Origin: Arthrospira sp. PCC 9108
GTDB lineage: Bacteria; Cyanobacteriota; Cyanobacteriia; Cyanobacteriales; Microcoleaceae
Assembly: GCA_016745315.1 (NCBI GenBank)
Contig: CP066886.1
Coordinates: 3,906,501-3,970,500, forward strand
Direction of reading: 5' to 3'
Length of the DNA stretch: 64,000 bases
In this document: piece after piece, positions 1 through 10,366 of the stretch
How positions within the stretch are numbered: the first letter of the stretch is position 1
How the letters are laid out: every line of letters begins with the position of its first letter
Made by a program: the position numbers and the translations under genes
Notes under the pieces: model-generated
Told to the model about the DNA's origin: nothing
What the model saw: only the letters and a program-made list of their open reading frames with translations
Databases searched by the model: none

Positions 1-767
1 CGCCATATAATTTAGCCTGGGCTGCTACTGAAACCGTAGGGGAAACGGTAGCGGAAATCTCAACTTTATCATTGGATGAACTACTAGAGAGGGCTTTTTC
101 CACTAGCCAAGCGGGACGGTTTCCCGAAGCAGAGAGTTACTGGACTGAAATTATTAATCGTTACCCGGATAACCCGGCTATGTGGAGTAACCGAGGTAAT
201 GTCCGAGTTAGCCAAAACCGCCTCACGGAAGCAATAGGGGACTATAACCGGGCTATTGAATTAGCGCCGACGGCGGCGGACGCTTACCTTAACCGGGGAG
301 TGGCTTATGAGGGTTTGGGGCGTTGGTCTGATGCGATCGCTGACTATAATCGGACTTTAGAATTGAGTCCCTCTGATGCGATCGCCTATAATAATCGAGG
401 TAATGCGGAAGCCGGACAGAAAAACTGGGAAGCGGCGATCGCCGACTATTTCCAGGCGGCGGAATTAGACCCTAATTATGCTTTTGCTAGGGCTAACTAC
501 GCCCTGGCTTTGTATGAAAGTGGAGAAACTAAAGAAGCTATCCGCAACATCAAAAATCTGATTCGTAAATATCCCAATTTTGCCGATATGCGGGCAGCTT
601 TAACCGCCTGTTTGTGGGATAGTGGTAAAATAGGGGAAGCCGAAAGTAATTGGGTGGCGGCGATTGGATTAGACCCCCGTTATCGAGATATTGATTGGGT
701 AGCTAATATCCGCCGTTGGCCTCCGGCTTTGGTGGAAGCCTTAGACAGATTTTTGAACCTCAAATAA
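1..767 (+). CDS. TPR-repeat protein, 5' end outside the window
   Basis: The reading frame is open from the first base of the window, so the true start lies upstream. The TTG at 72 is only an internal candidate. The residues before it (NLAWAATETV) look like the end of an export signal followed by a mature N-terminus, which would make this a periplasmic or lumenal protein, but that is inference. The visible part holds about five tetratricopeptide repeats, with typical motifs such as AIADYNRTLELSPSDAIAY and AYLNRGVAYEGLGRW. TPR proteins are protein-interaction scaffolds, and no catalytic domain is visible. It ends 18 bp before the converging ABC transporter gene. Confidence 0.8.
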   Translation, partial: PYNLAWAATETVGETVAEISTLSLDELLERAFSTSQAGRFPEAESYWTEIINRYPDNPAMWSNRGNVRVSQNRLTEAIGDYNRAIELAPTAADAYLNRGVAYEGLGRWSDAIADYNRTLELSPSDAIAYNNRGNAEAGQKNWEAAIADYFQAAELDPNYAFARANYALALYESGETKEAIRNIKNLIRKYPNFADMRAALTACLWDSGKIGEAESNWVAAIGLDPRYRDIDWVANIRRWPPALVEALDRFLNLK

Positions 768-784
768 GCGGAAAGTTCCGAGGA

Positions 785-2590
785 TTAAGCACCTAACATC
801 TGTAACTGATACAGACTGGCGTAGAGTCCGCCCTGGTTTAATAATTGGTCATGGGAACCGGACTCTATCAGTCTTCCTCGCTGTAAAACTAAAATGCGAT
901 CGACATTTTTAATCGTTGATAAACGGTGGGCAATAATAATGGCAGTTTTGCCGACTAACATCCGATCAAGGGCATCCTGAATTAGGGATTCTGTCATCAC
1001 GTCTAGGTTAGCGGTGGCTTCATCCAAAACTAAGATTTGTGGGTCTCTAATGGCTACCCTCGCAAAAGCTAAAAGCTGTTTTTGACCACTGGAAAGATTA
1101 GTGCCTCTTTCCCTCAATTCGGTATCATAACCTTCGGGTAAAGCCTCAATAAACTCAGCTACATTAGTCTTTTCCGCCGCCTGTCGAATTTCGTCGATTG
1201 TATAGGTTTCCCCTAGGGTAATATTACTTTTAACATCTCCGGCGAATAGAAACCCATCTTGTAAGATGACCCCCACATGGCGACGTAATTCGGCTTGAGG
1301 TAAATCACGGATATCAATGCCATCAATTAAAATGCGACCGCGACTAGGTTCGTATAAACGACATAATAGCCGAATTATAGAACTTTTCCCCGCCCCAGTA
1401 GGTCCGACTAGGGCGACTTTTTCGCCTGGATGAATAGTAAAATTAAGGTTGTGGATTACATATTCATCATTTTTGTAGGCAAAATAAACGTTTTCAAATT
1501 TGATTTCGCCGATCGCTCCACTATTTTTAGTTGGTAAAACACTGGCTTTTCCGATTTCTGGGTCGCGGATTTCTATGGGTTGGTTCAGAATGTCATTAAT
1601 CCTTTCCACAGCAGTTAAACCGGCTTGGATAGCGGTAAATTTATCGGCAAATTGTCGGAGGGGGTCAAATAGACGTTGGGCGAATAGTATAAAGGTGGAA
1701 AGTATGCCAAAGCTGAGGGTTTGATTTAATACTTGTTGGCCGCCAAACCAGAGGACGGCGGCGATCGCTATTAGGGCAATCCATTCTAAGGTTGCCGAGA
1801 CAGCCGAATCATAAAAAATGGTTTTATCAACGGCTTTAATATAACGCTGATTGGTGATGCGAAATAACTCGGTATTGTAACGTTCGCGGCGAAATAGTTG
1901 GACAACTCCAATACCAATCAAATTTTCTTGCAGTTGTGCGTTGAGGTCGGAGAGTTCCTCCCGTGCTTTATAATTAGCAGTGCGATATTGTTGTTGAAAA
2001 TAGATAATTATTGCCGTGACCGGGAACATAGATAAAACCAACATTAAAGCCAACTGCCACTGAAGGCTAAACATGGCGATCGCAATTACTAAAATCGAGA
2101 ATAAATCGCTAACAATGCCAATGGCACCAGTCGAGAATACATCCCCTAAAGCATCGACATCACTGGTGAGACGAGTAATGAGTTTTCCCACAGGAGTCCG
2201 GTCAAAAAATCGGACTGCTAAAGAGGTAACATGGTCAAATAAATCGTTACGAATATCTGCGGTCATTTTTTGTCCAACGGTCTGGACGACATATCCTTGG
2301 ATAGCCTGAAGGGTAAATCTGAGGGAAATTGTCAGCAATAACAGGAAAGCTAAGAGATTTAAGCCCGCTGATAGGGATAATCCTTGTAGAAATTTATAGG
2401 TGGGTTCTTGGCGAATTAGTGAAATAGTTTGCCCAATTAAAATGGGTTGAATGGCACTAGAAATAGACAGAGGAATGAGTAAAATAATAGCGATCGCCAA
2501 CAATTTTTTATGGCGCGAGGCATAGTCTCGCAATCGTAAGAATAGCCGCCAGTCGGTTTCTAGGGTTCTTTGTTTTTCAGAGACAATCAT
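785..2590 (-). CDS. ABC exporter, fused membrane and ATPase domains
   Basis: A 601-residue half-transporter of the multidrug/lipid exporter class (MsbA / SmdA-like). The N-terminal part (about 30-320) is a six-helix ABC transmembrane domain. The C-terminal part is an ATPase with Walker A GPTGAGKSS, signature LSSGQKQLLAFAR, Walker B ILVLDEATANLD and the switch histidine in IIIAHRLST. It would work as a homo- or heterodimer in the cytoplasmic membrane and export a hydrophobic substrate, which cannot be told from sequence. No partner gene is adjacent. Length and domain order are normal for the family. Confidence 0.9.
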   Translation of the reverse strand: MIVSEKQRTLETDWRLFLRLRDYASRHKKLLAIAIILLIPLSISSAIQPILIGQTISLIRQEPTYKFLQGLSLSAGLNLLAFLLLLTISLRFTLQAIQGYVVQTVGQKMTADIRNDLFDHVTSLAVRFFDRTPVGKLITRLTSDVDALGDVFSTGAIGIVSDLFSILVIAIAMFSLQWQLALMLVLSMFPVTAIIIYFQQQYRTANYKAREELSDLNAQLQENLIGIGVVQLFRRERYNTELFRITNQRYIKAVDKTIFYDSAVSATLEWIALIAIAAVLWFGGQQVLNQTLSFGILSTFILFAQRLFDPLRQFADKFTAIQAGLTAVERINDILNQPIEIRDPEIGKASVLPTKNSGAIGEIKFENVYFAYKNDEYVIHNLNFTIHPGEKVALVGPTGAGKSSIIRLLCRLYEPSRGRILIDGIDIRDLPQAELRRHVGVILQDGFLFAGDVKSNITLGETYTIDEIRQAAEKTNVAEFIEALPEGYDTELRERGTNLSSGQKQLLAFARVAIRDPQILVLDEATANLDVMTESLIQDALDRMLVGKTAIIIAHRLSTIKNVDRILVLQRGRLIESGSHDQLLNQGGLYASLYQLQMLGA

Positions 2591-2695
2591 CGGTAATTAT
2601 AATGGTAGATCAGCAGAAACCAAGTTGACAAGTTAGAAGTTTAAATGATGATTATACCAAAAAATCAGATTTATGGACAATTCCCGGCTGAGATT

Positions 2696-5600
2696 TTATG
2701 GACACAAAAGGCGATCGCTATCTTGTACCTCCATATTAGTCCGCAGATAATCCCCGACCCAATTGCAGGCATATTCCATAGGAGCGAGATTTTTAATTCC
2801 CTCTAAATCCCATATAATCAGCGTCCGGTCATCCCCACCAGATACCAAAAAATTACCATCAGCCGTAAATGCTAGACTGATTACCATAGCTTCATGTCCG
2901 GGTAAAGTTCGCAGTAACTCCCCTTCAAGATTCCACAATTTCACCTGATTATTAACACCAGCAGTGGCGATATTTTGACCGTCTGGACTAAAGGCAACCC
3001 TGGTTAATCCACCACTGTTAGCTATAATTGTTCTGACCAAAGTACCATCTAATCTCCACAGTTTAAAAGTATCATCACGACTAGCGGAAGCTATTAAATT
3101 TCCTTGAGGATTAATGTCAACTCCCCAAATAACTCCATCTTGATTTAGGGTGTTCACAAGCACACCCTCTGTAGTCCATAATTTGACAGTCTGATCTTCA
3201 CTAGCAGAGATAAGAGTTTGACCATCTGGGGCAAAAGCTAGTCGCCAAATTCTTTCATTATGAGCCCAAAAACTATTGATCAGTTCTCCCTGAATCGTCC
3301 ATAATTTAATGGTTTTATCATCCCCAGCGGCAGCCACCATTTGACCATCAGGACTAATAGCAATAGTATAAATTAATGCTTTATGTCCAGTTAATATGGT
3401 CAGTAGTTCCGGTGGAGATTTGGTGATATTTGTAATCTGCCAAAGTTGCACTTCATAATTAGCAGAAAGTGCTAAGATATCTGCATCGGGAGTAAAAGCT
3501 ACAGCGCGACTTGTCTTTCCGGAATTACGAATTATACTTAAAAGCTGACCATCTGTTTTTCTTAAATAGGTGGTATCAGCAGACCCATAAGCAATCAATT
3601 GATTATCAGCACTGGTGGCTATATTCCACAGGGTATCATCATGATTATAAAGCGGTTTTAATAAATATGCGTTACGTCGCCATAACTTGACGGTTCCATC
3701 ATCACTAGCGGAAGCAGCCATCAACCCATTAGCGGTTAATGCCACATCTCTAATGATAGCATTATGTCGTTTTAAGGTTTTCATAAAAGTTCCGTCTGTT
3801 TGCCAAATTGTTACTGTATTATTTCTACCACTGGTGGCAATAAATTCACCATTAGCGCTACAATCAACCCCAAGAATTGCATCTTTTTCCTCCAGAGTTC
3901 TCACCAAGGTGCCATCTGTTGTCCAGATTTTAGCTGTTTGATCTGTGCTGACAGAGACCAGTAAATTGGTATCATAACAAAAGGCGACATCCCAAATAGC
4001 TGCTTCATGTGCTTCTATGGTGTTTAATAATCTGCCATCGATGCTCCAGAATTTCATTAAACCATCAAGGGCGACAGAAGCTACTATTTGACTGTTGTTA
4101 TCAAAAGCCACATTCCAAACACTGGTTGTATGTCCTGTCAAAGTTGTTAATAATGTGCCGTCTAGTCGCCATAATTTGACAGTGCGATCGCCACTAGAAG
4201 AAGCGATAATTTCACCATTGGGGCTAAAATCTATTCCCCAAACCGGAGCATCATGGGCTTGTATATTTTGCAATAATTCACCATTGACATTCCACAGTTT
4301 TACCGTACCATCTAAACTACCAGAAACCACCAAATTACCGTCAAGACTGAAAGCCACACGATGGACAGTTGCCGAATGTGGGAGGGTATTAATTAAGGTT
4401 CCATCTTGCCGCCAAATTTTCACAGTTTTATCATTACTAGCCGTAGCAATTAACTGACCATCACCGCTAATATCTAAACTTAAAACCGAGCCGTTATGAC
4501 CAATTAACCTATTAAATTCATTGGTGTAATAAATGGCATTATTTAAAGCCAATGTTACTTGGTATTTAGTTTGGCTATCAACTGTCCATAAACTCTCTAG
4601 GCGACGTTGAGCCTTAATGGCATCCACCATAGCATCTAACTGGTTATGGGAGGCTAATAAGCCATGAGAAGAAGATGCTAAGGCTCCGATTTCACTAATC
4701 CGCATTTGTTGATTTTGTCGCCATACCAAGATACCCAACCCAGAGTAAATAGTCAAAGCTACGGTAGCTATTATTAACAGTAACCGCTGCAATTGTGCCA
4801 GTTTTTTTTCTTGAGCAAGTCGTTTCTCAATTTCTTTGATTTTGGCAGCTTCTAAATAGGTTTTTATTTGGCGTTCTTCCAGTTCTTGACTGGTGGCTAA
4901 AAATTGATAATCTAAGTCACTTAAACTGCGGTCATTTGCCCAAACTTTAGCATCTATTAACGCTTGTCCAGTTAGTAATCGAGATACATCATTTTTGTAG
5001 GATTTAACCCAAGCATCTAAAGCCTGGGAATAGGGGCGAATATTTGATAGCTCCTGGATGGCCCAAGCCAGATTAAATATAGTCTCATAAATGGGATTTT
5101 TGATGGTCAAAATTCCTTGGTTTTTAAAGACTAAACCAGATAAAACTAACTCTGATTGTTCGGGACTATTATCAAATTCTACGGGGATTTTATCGAGCAA
5201 TTTCTGATAAATACCTAGCATTTTAGGCATGATATCTACCCTATACTTGATTCGGTTTAAGATAGTCATTAAATGCTCTGGCTGGTCTTGTTCTTGCCAT
5301 TTATAGATAATTTTACTGCTAATAACTTCATCGACAAACTGGCTTTCTTCCCCCGGCGTTATCAACTGGGGCGCATCATTGGCTCCGAGGTTGATTTGAT
5401 TAATTAAATCACAGGTTTTTTGAGTTAGAAACGGCTGGCCATTAGTCCAAAATAAAATGCGTTCAATAACTGCTATTTTGTCGCACCCTGTGATATTTAA
5501 TCCTTGGGCTAATATCTGTGCTTCTAAGATGGTAAAACCTGTTAAATCTATGGGTTTACCAATATTAAAAGGTGTCCGAGTGCGGTCTTGAATTAAATCG

Positions 5601-6157
5601 GAGGGTGTGGCGACTCCAAAAATGGCAAAAGTGAGGCGGTTATATTGGGGATTACTGGCTCTATTATTATACAAAAAACGTATGAGTGCCCAAAAATCAT
5701 CTGAGGGGAAATCCAGGCTTAACATACTATCAATCTCGTCTATAAAAATCACCAGATTTTGGTCAGATATTTCTGGCAATAATACATCATCAATAAAATA
5801 ACCAAGTTTCTGCACTGGGGAAAGGTTTTCTTGCTTTTCCCACCAGGCTTTAAATGGGAATTTTGGCCATAATTTAAATCCTCTGAGTAATTCAACAACA
5901 ATGCCTTTATACCACTGAGCAGAGCTAATCTGGTCTTGACCGACTAGGGTTAAGTCAATACTAGAACATCGCAATCCCTCTAATTCTAAGCGGTATCTAG
6001 TGTGAGCCAATAATGAGGATTTCCCCATTTGACGAGAGTTAAGAACATAACAAAATTTTCCGGCTTTCAAGTGTTGATAAAGTTCTCGGTCGGCTTGTCT
6101 TTCGACATAACTAGGAGCATTACGATCTAAGCTACCACCAACTTGATACATAATCAA
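2696..6157 (-). CDS. AAA-like NTPase with C-terminal WD40 propeller(s)
   Basis: An 1153-residue protein of a type common in filamentous cyanobacteria. Residues 1-350 form an AAA-like (AAA_35-type) domain that starts with GGSLDRNAPSYVERQAD and has the P-loop SRQMGKSS and a Walker B-like VIFIDEIDSM. A short helical linker follows, then one hydrophobic segment near residues 460-485 (LLIIATVALTIYSGLGILVW). The remaining 600 residues are about 14 WD40 repeats with ends such as KIWRQDGTL and KLWNVNGEL. The single membrane segment suggests anchoring with the propellers outside the NTPase compartment, which is inference. Function is unknown; such proteins are thought to be signalling scaffolds. It lies 10 bp downstream of the preceding hypothetical gene, so the two are probably cotranscribed. 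Confidence 0.85.
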   Translation of the reverse strand: MIMYQVGGSLDRNAPSYVERQADRELYQHLKAGKFCYVLNSRQMGKSSLLAHTRYRLELEGLRCSSIDLTLVGQDQISSAQWYKGIVVELLRGFKLWPKFPFKAWWEKQENLSPVQKLGYFIDDVLLPEISDQNLVIFIDEIDSMLSLDFPSDDFWALIRFLYNNRASNPQYNRLTFAIFGVATPSDLIQDRTRTPFNIGKPIDLTGFTILEAQILAQGLNITGCDKIAVIERILFWTNGQPFLTQKTCDLINQINLGANDAPQLITPGEESQFVDEVISSKIIYKWQEQDQPEHLMTILNRIKYRVDIMPKMLGIYQKLLDKIPVEFDNSPEQSELVLSGLVFKNQGILTIKNPIYETIFNLAWAIQELSNIRPYSQALDAWVKSYKNDVSRLLTGQALIDAKVWANDRSLSDLDYQFLATSQELEERQIKTYLEAAKIKEIEKRLAQEKKLAQLQRLLLIIATVALTIYSGLGILVWRQNQQMRISEIGALASSSHGLLASHNQLDAMVDAIKAQRRLESLWTVDSQTKYQVTLALNNAIYYTNEFNRLIGHNGSVLSLDISGDGQLIATASNDKTVKIWRQDGTLINTLPHSATVHRVAFSLDGNLVVSGSLDGTVKLWNVNGELLQNIQAHDAPVWGIDFSPNGEIIASSSGDRTVKLWRLDGTLLTTLTGHTTSVWNVAFDNNSQIVASVALDGLMKFWSIDGRLLNTIEAHEAAIWDVAFCYDTNLLVSVSTDQTAKIWTTDGTLVRTLEEKDAILGVDCSANGEFIATSGRNNTVTIWQTDGTFMKTLKRHNAIIRDVALTANGLMAASASDDGTVKLWRRNAYLLKPLYNHDDTLWNIATSADNQLIAYGSADTTYLRKTDGQLLSIIRNSGKTSRAVAFTPDADILALSANYEVQLWQITNITKSPPELLTILTGHKALIYTIAISPDGQMVAAAGDDKTIKLWTIQGELINSFWAHNERIWRLAFAPDGQTLISASEDQTVKLWTTEGVLVNTLNQDGVIWGVDINPQGNLIASASRDDTFKLWRLDGTLVRTIIANSGGLTRVAFSPDGQNIATAGVNNQVKLWNLEGELLRTLPGHEAMVISLAFTADGNFLVSGGDDRTLIIWDLEGIKNLAPMEYACNWVGDYLRTNMEVQDSDRLLCP

Positions 6158-6167
6158 AAATTCTCAG

Positions 6168-6770
6168 TCATTTTTCTATAGGGACTCTCCGCCATTGACA
6201 GTCTCGCAACCACAGACGAATGGCGCGGGCGATCGCACTTTGGCTACTATCCCAAGGCTGGGGTAAAATCCTATAACCCGGATAAGGATCTGATTTAGAT
6301 AACATTTTCACTAATTCCCACCCGTTAGGAGTTGAACGCATGAATAGCCAATGATAGCGTTGAATCACGAGCATTCTATTATTAGCATACAACCTTTCAC
6401 GGGTAACAATGAAGCCCAAATAAATATCATCACCAGTGGGTAAATCGGTGGGTAAATGCTCAGAAACTGGGAGAGTTTCTGGGGGTAAATTGGTAGCTAA
6501 AATCACTGATGTAGGGATATCCTGTAAATTGGTAGGTGGCGATCGCGTAATCACACGGTTAGCATAGGCGGGTAAATCCACCACCAACTCAGCCAGTAAC
6601 TTGTTTAATTCGAGGGGACATTGAGGATTTGGGGATATAATTTGTTGGACAGGCAAAATTATAGGAGTCTGTTGTTGTCCATCAGACACCCTGACTCCCA
6701 CCATTAGTCCCAGAGCCCCAAAACTAGCGGCCAGTTGGCTCAAAACTGGCACAGCGGTATAATCAACCAT
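6168..6770 (-). CDS. hypothetical cyanobacterial protein
   Basis: A 200-residue soluble protein that I do not recognise. It has no clear signal peptide. The N-terminus is hydrophobic (LSQLAASFGALGLMVGVRV), then come proline-rich stretches and a C-terminal part rich in Trp and Arg (WLFMRSTPNGWELVKM, AIRLWLRDCQWRR). It directly precedes the AAA/WD40 gene on the same strand, so the two may form an operon. The gene upstream is divergent, and the 187-bp gap up to 6957 should hold both promoters. Confidence 0.6.
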   Translation of the reverse strand: MVDYTAVPVLSQLAASFGALGLMVGVRVSDGQQQTPIILPVQQIISPNPQCPLELNKLLAELVVDLPAYANRVITRSPPTNLQDIPTSVILATNLPPETLPVSEHLPTDLPTGDDIYLGFIVTRERLYANNRMLVIQRYHWLFMRSTPNGWELVKMLSKSDPYPGYRILPQPWDSSQSAIARAIRLWLRDCQWRRVPIEK

Positions 6771-6957
6771 TAAGAATTTGGTAAGGTGCGGATATCTCCC
6801 CTATATTGGGGAAGTCCGTACTTTTGATTAGCTGTAGCAGTTATGCTAGAGGCGTTAAAGTAGTAGATATATCGACTGGATAAGCGATCGCAGGTACAGA
6901 TAGAATTGATGCTAACCTCGATCAAACTCCAGTCCCCAGCAGACATTAGGATCATTT

Positions 6958-7890
6958 ATGTTGAAAAATTTGTTGTCAATTGTTAAACCGTTTTTTAAAC
7001 CACTAATAGCGATCGCCCTCATTCTCACCCTAGGATTTAGCCATGCTGACAACGCCCTAGCAGCCAGAAGTGGCGGTCGGATCGGCGGTGGTTCATTCCG
7101 CGCTCCCAGTCGCACATTAGCCCCCGGTCCCAGAACCGCCCCAGGGGGTGGATATTACGGCGGCGGTGGGTTTGGATTTCCATTTTTACTTCCCTTCTTT
7201 GGTTTTGGCGGTTTCGGAGGACTATTTTCTATCCTGATTTTCGTCGCCATTGCCAATTTTATCGTGAGAAGTTTCCGCGCTGTCGGTGAAGGAGTCCAAG
7301 AAGCCGAATATAATAACCCCACAGTTTCCGTGGCTGAGGTCCAGGTAGGTTTATTAGCTGAGGGTCGCTACCTCCAACAGGACCTCGATCGCCTCGCCGC
7401 CACTGCTGACACCGGAACCCCAGAAGGTCGCGCCCAAGTCCTTCAGGAAGCGACTTTAGCCCTGCTACGTCACCCAGAATATTGGGTCTATGGTGCGAGT
7501 GAGGCGACCCGGATGCGTTTAAATTCCGCCGAAGCGAAATTTAATCAGTTGGCGATCGCAGAACGTAGTAAGTTTACCGAAGAAACTCTCTCAAACGTCA
7601 ATAATCAGCGCATTTCTGCTACTGATGACAATGGAGCGATCGTCAGTCAAGATGCTACCGAAGACCCAGGGGAATATATTATTGTCACCCTAGTTGTGGG
7701 CGTTTTGGGTCAGCTTGAATTACCCAAAATTGAAAGTTCCCAGGATGTCAGACAGGCGATCAGTCGTTTAGGTTCCATTGGTAGTGAACAGCTATTGGCG
7801 ATCGAAGTTCTTTGGACTCCCCAAGCCAGTGGCGATACCCTTAGCACTGATGATATTTTGGCTTACTATCCTAATCTCAGACTGGTTTAG
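6958..7890 (+). CDS. DUF1517 family membrane protein
   Basis: A 310-residue protein with an N-terminal signal or anchor (residues 12-32, ending HADNALAA). Next come a low-complexity Gly/Arg-rich stretch (GGRIGGGSF, GGGYYGGGGFGF) and a second hydrophobic segment (LFSILIFVAIANFIVRSF). The C-terminal DUF1517 domain begins near VSVAEVQVGLLAEGRYLQQDL. The family occurs in cyanobacteria and plastids, where a plant member has been linked to acclimation to fluctuating light. Its biochemical role is not settled. The ATG start directly precedes the signal sequence. The gene converges on glmU with a hairpin between them. Confidence 0.85.
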   Translation: MLKNLLSIVKPFFKPLIAIALILTLGFSHADNALAARSGGRIGGGSFRAPSRTLAPGPRTAPGGGYYGGGGFGFPFLLPFFGFGGFGGLFSILIFVAIANFIVRSFRAVGEGVQEAEYNNPTVSVAEVQVGLLAEGRYLQQDLDRLAATADTGTPEGRAQVLQEATLALLRHPEYWVYGASEATRMRLNSAEAKFNQLAIAERSKFTEETLSNVNNQRISATDDNGAIVSQDATEDPGEYIIVTLVVGVLGQLELPKIESSQDVRQAISRLGSIGSEQLLAIEVLWTPQASGDTLSTDDILAYYPNLRLV

Positions 7891-7900
7891 GCTGTCGTCC

Positions 7901-7943
7901 GGTGCGTCAAATCATCACCCGGCTGGTGTGGAGTTGACGCACC
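7901..7943. terminator. hairpin between convergent genes
   Basis: The arms GGTGCGTCAA (7901-7910) and TTGACGCACC (7934-7943) pair perfectly over 10 bp around a 23-nt loop. The site lies between the ends of the DUF1517 gene and glmU and could end transcription from both sides. There is no strong T-run, so it is only a probable terminator. Confidence 0.45.
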
Positions 7944-7956
7944 TATTTAATCCCAT

Positions 7957-9324
7957 TTAATCCTGTGGCTGGTTCGATCGCCAATTATGTTTGACGACTT
8001 GCCTTTCTCTAGCGATGGCTAACGAGTCGTCTGGCACGTCATTAGTAATCACAGACCCTGCTGCTACTGTCACATCATTTCCGAGGGTTACAGGGGCAAC
8101 TATCACGCTGTTAGAGCCGGTTTTAGTGCGATCGCCTATGGTAGTGTGATGTTTCTTAAATCCATCATAATTAGCCGTAATAGTTCCCGCCCCGATATTG
8201 ACTTTTTCCCCTAGGGTAGCATCCCCAATATAGGATAAATGGGCAATATTAGTTTTCGGTCCAACTTCGGCATTTTTCAACTCCACAAAGTTGCCAATTC
8301 TGCACCCCTCAGCGATGTTAGCATGACCTCGTAAATGGGCGTAGGGGCCGATACGGGTATTAGAGGCGATCGTGCTATCAGAAATCACCGAATATAAAAC
8401 CCTCACATTTTCCCCGATTTCGCTATTCTCGATTAAAGTTCCCGGTCCGATACGACTTCCCGACTTAATTAGAGTTTTTCCTCGCAGGTGAGTTTGTGGT
8501 TCAATAATCACATCTGGTTCTAATTGCACCGTATCATCAATAGTAATACTATCAGGGTCTATCAAAGTTACACCCGCATCCATCCACCCTTCTTTAATCC
8601 ATTCTTGAAGCACCTCATGGGCGGCGGCTAAATGGCGGCGATTATTGATACCCATAATTTCCCGGAAATCTTCCACATCAACCGCCATTACTTGGTCGAG
8701 GTCATGCACAGTATCAGTTAAATAATATTCCTGTTGGTCGTTGTCTGCTTTTAAATGGGGCAGAATTTTAGCTAAAGCCTGCCAATTAAAACAATAAATC
8801 CCGGCATTGATGCGATGATTTTGCTTTTGCGCTTCGGTGCAATCGCGATGTTCGACAATTTCTTTAACCAGGTTTTTGCTATCACAAAAAACTCGACCGT
8901 ATCCCGTGGGATTGGGCAAATTCGCCGTTACAATAGTGGCAGCATTTCCCTCTTGTTTATGAATAGTCATCAACCGTTGTAGCGTTTGGGGTCTCAGTAG
9001 TGGCACATCCCCATTAAGAACCAGTAAATCCCCAGTAAAATCCTGTAAATAGGGTAAAACCTGTTGGATAGCGTGACCAGTACCTAACTGTTGTTTCTGT
9101 TCGACAAATTCTAAGCCTGCGTCCGCATATTTCGCCATCAGAGAAGTCTGGACTTGATCGCCGCCATAACCGACAATCACCAGCTTTCGTAAGGGTTGTA
9201 AGTCTCGGGCGCTTTCTAAAACCCATTCGACAAGCGATCGCCCTCCCAACTCATGTAAGACCTTGGGAAGGTCAGATTTCATGCGGGTTCCTCGTCCTGC
9301 TGCTAGAATTGCTACTGCTACCAT
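7957..9324 (-). CDS. glmU: bifunctional GlmU (UDP-GlcNAc pyrophosphorylase / GlcN-1-P acetyltransferase)
   Basis: A 455-residue enzyme that makes UDP-N-acetylglucosamine for peptidoglycan and other polymers. The N-terminal uridyltransferase domain carries the nucleotide-binding motif LAAGRGTRMKS followed by PKVLHELGG, and NGDVPLL. The C-terminal half is a left-handed beta-helix of hexapeptide repeats with the acetyltransferase motifs RIGPYAHLRG, NFVELKN and NIGAGTITANYDG. It acts in the cytoplasm. Length is the family norm. The methyltransferase gene lies 46 bp upstream on the same strand. Confidence 0.97.
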   Translation of the reverse strand: MVAVAILAAGRGTRMKSDLPKVLHELGGRSLVEWVLESARDLQPLRKLVIVGYGGDQVQTSLMAKYADAGLEFVEQKQQLGTGHAIQQVLPYLQDFTGDLLVLNGDVPLLRPQTLQRLMTIHKQEGNAATIVTANLPNPTGYGRVFCDSKNLVKEIVEHRDCTEAQKQNHRINAGIYCFNWQALAKILPHLKADNDQQEYYLTDTVHDLDQVMAVDVEDFREIMGINNRRHLAAAHEVLQEWIKEGWMDAGVTLIDPDSITIDDTVQLEPDVIIEPQTHLRGKTLIKSGSRIGPGTLIENSEIGENVRVLYSVISDSTIASNTRIGPYAHLRGHANIAEGCRIGNFVELKNAEVGPKTNIAHLSYIGDATLGEKVNIGAGTITANYDGFKKHHTTIGDRTKTGSNSVIVAPVTLGNDVTVAAGSVITNDVPDDSLAIARERQVVKHNWRSNQPQD

Positions 9325-9370
9325 CGGTTTTAATACTTATAGGGTCTTTAAATTTGCCCCGGACTCAAAA

Positions 9371-10291
9371 TTACTGGTTGTCTATAGTAGCCGAAATCCA
9401 GCGTTTTTTCCAGTGGCTACTAGGTTCTAAGGGCGATCCGGCTTGTTCGGTTTGGCGGCGCTCTATAATTGATTGGTGGCGATCGCCCAAATTCGGGTCA
9501 CGATAGGGGATAGCCGCCCGGGTGTTAAGCTGTTCGAGTTCCTTTTCCGTCAGGGGTGGTAGACCTACCCCGTCCCAACTGGCGATCGTTCCTGGGGCGC
9601 GACGGCCAAAGGGGGTACTAGAAGCGATCGCTAATCCTGCCATCATTAAAGCAGTTCGCACCGCCGCCGCACAGGAATAAGTCGCTAAACGTCCGCCGTC
9701 AGGTTTGAGACATTGCGCCACCATAGCCAAAAATTCCACCGTCCACAGTCCCGGACAGGTCGGGGGAGAAAACGGGTCAAGACAAATAGCATCAGCCTGA
9801 AAACCGGAATCATAGACCTGTTTTAAGGTCTCTCTAGCATCACCAATTAGCAGTTTCCCTTGGAGGTTATGGGATGTTATCTGTAATTGAGTCCCCAGAG
9901 TTTTGAGATATTCGGGAATAGGAAGCGGATAATCATTTAATAAACCTTGGGCGATCGCCCTTTGGGGGACTCCCTGATCTAATTCTAATCCGATCATTTC
10001 CACTTGACAATTCGGGTTAACTTCCCAAATCGCAGCTAAAGCCGCTGCCGTGTTATATCCCAAACCATAGCAAATATCCAAGATTTTCAGACGGGGTGCT
10101 GTAGCTTTAGCCGCCAAATTCAGGGGTTCGACAAATTTACTTTGTGCCTCTCCTTTCGCGCCAAAACGACTATGGAAAGCCTCCCCAAATTCTGGGGAAA
10201 AAAAAGTAAAAGAACCATCCTCGGTAGGCTGTAGGGGTAAATCTTGCAGTGACGACATCATTTTTAAGGGTTGGGTATCTCTGGTAATCAT
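9371..10291 (-). CDS. MnmC-type (MnmD) SAM-dependent tRNA methyltransferase
   Basis: A 306-residue protein matching the methyltransferase half of MnmC. It would convert 5-aminomethyl-2-thiouridine at the tRNA wobble position to the methylaminomethyl form. It starts with the typical TEDGSFTFFSPEFGEAFHSRFGA, has the SAM-binding loop ILDICYGLGYNTA, and has the family motif AICLDPFSPPTCPGLWT. The FAD-oxidase half of enterobacterial MnmC is absent, as is usual for stand-alone MnmD proteins. It shares orientation with glmU but has no obvious functional link to it. Confidence 0.85.
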   Translation of the reverse strand: MITRDTQPLKMMSSLQDLPLQPTEDGSFTFFSPEFGEAFHSRFGAKGEAQSKFVEPLNLAAKATAPRLKILDICYGLGYNTAAALAAIWEVNPNCQVEMIGLELDQGVPQRAIAQGLLNDYPLPIPEYLKTLGTQLQITSHNLQGKLLIGDARETLKQVYDSGFQADAICLDPFSPPTCPGLWTVEFLAMVAQCLKPDGGRLATYSCAAAVRTALMMAGLAIASSTPFGRRAPGTIASWDGVGLPPLTEKELEQLNTRAAIPYRDPNLGDRHQSIIERRQTEQAGSPLEPSSHWKKRWISATIDNQ

Positions 10292-10366
10292 ATCTTAAAT
10301 CTGGGGGCATTTATAGCAAATTTACAGCGTGGGAAGCCTATAATCCCATGAGTGCAACTTTTCCCA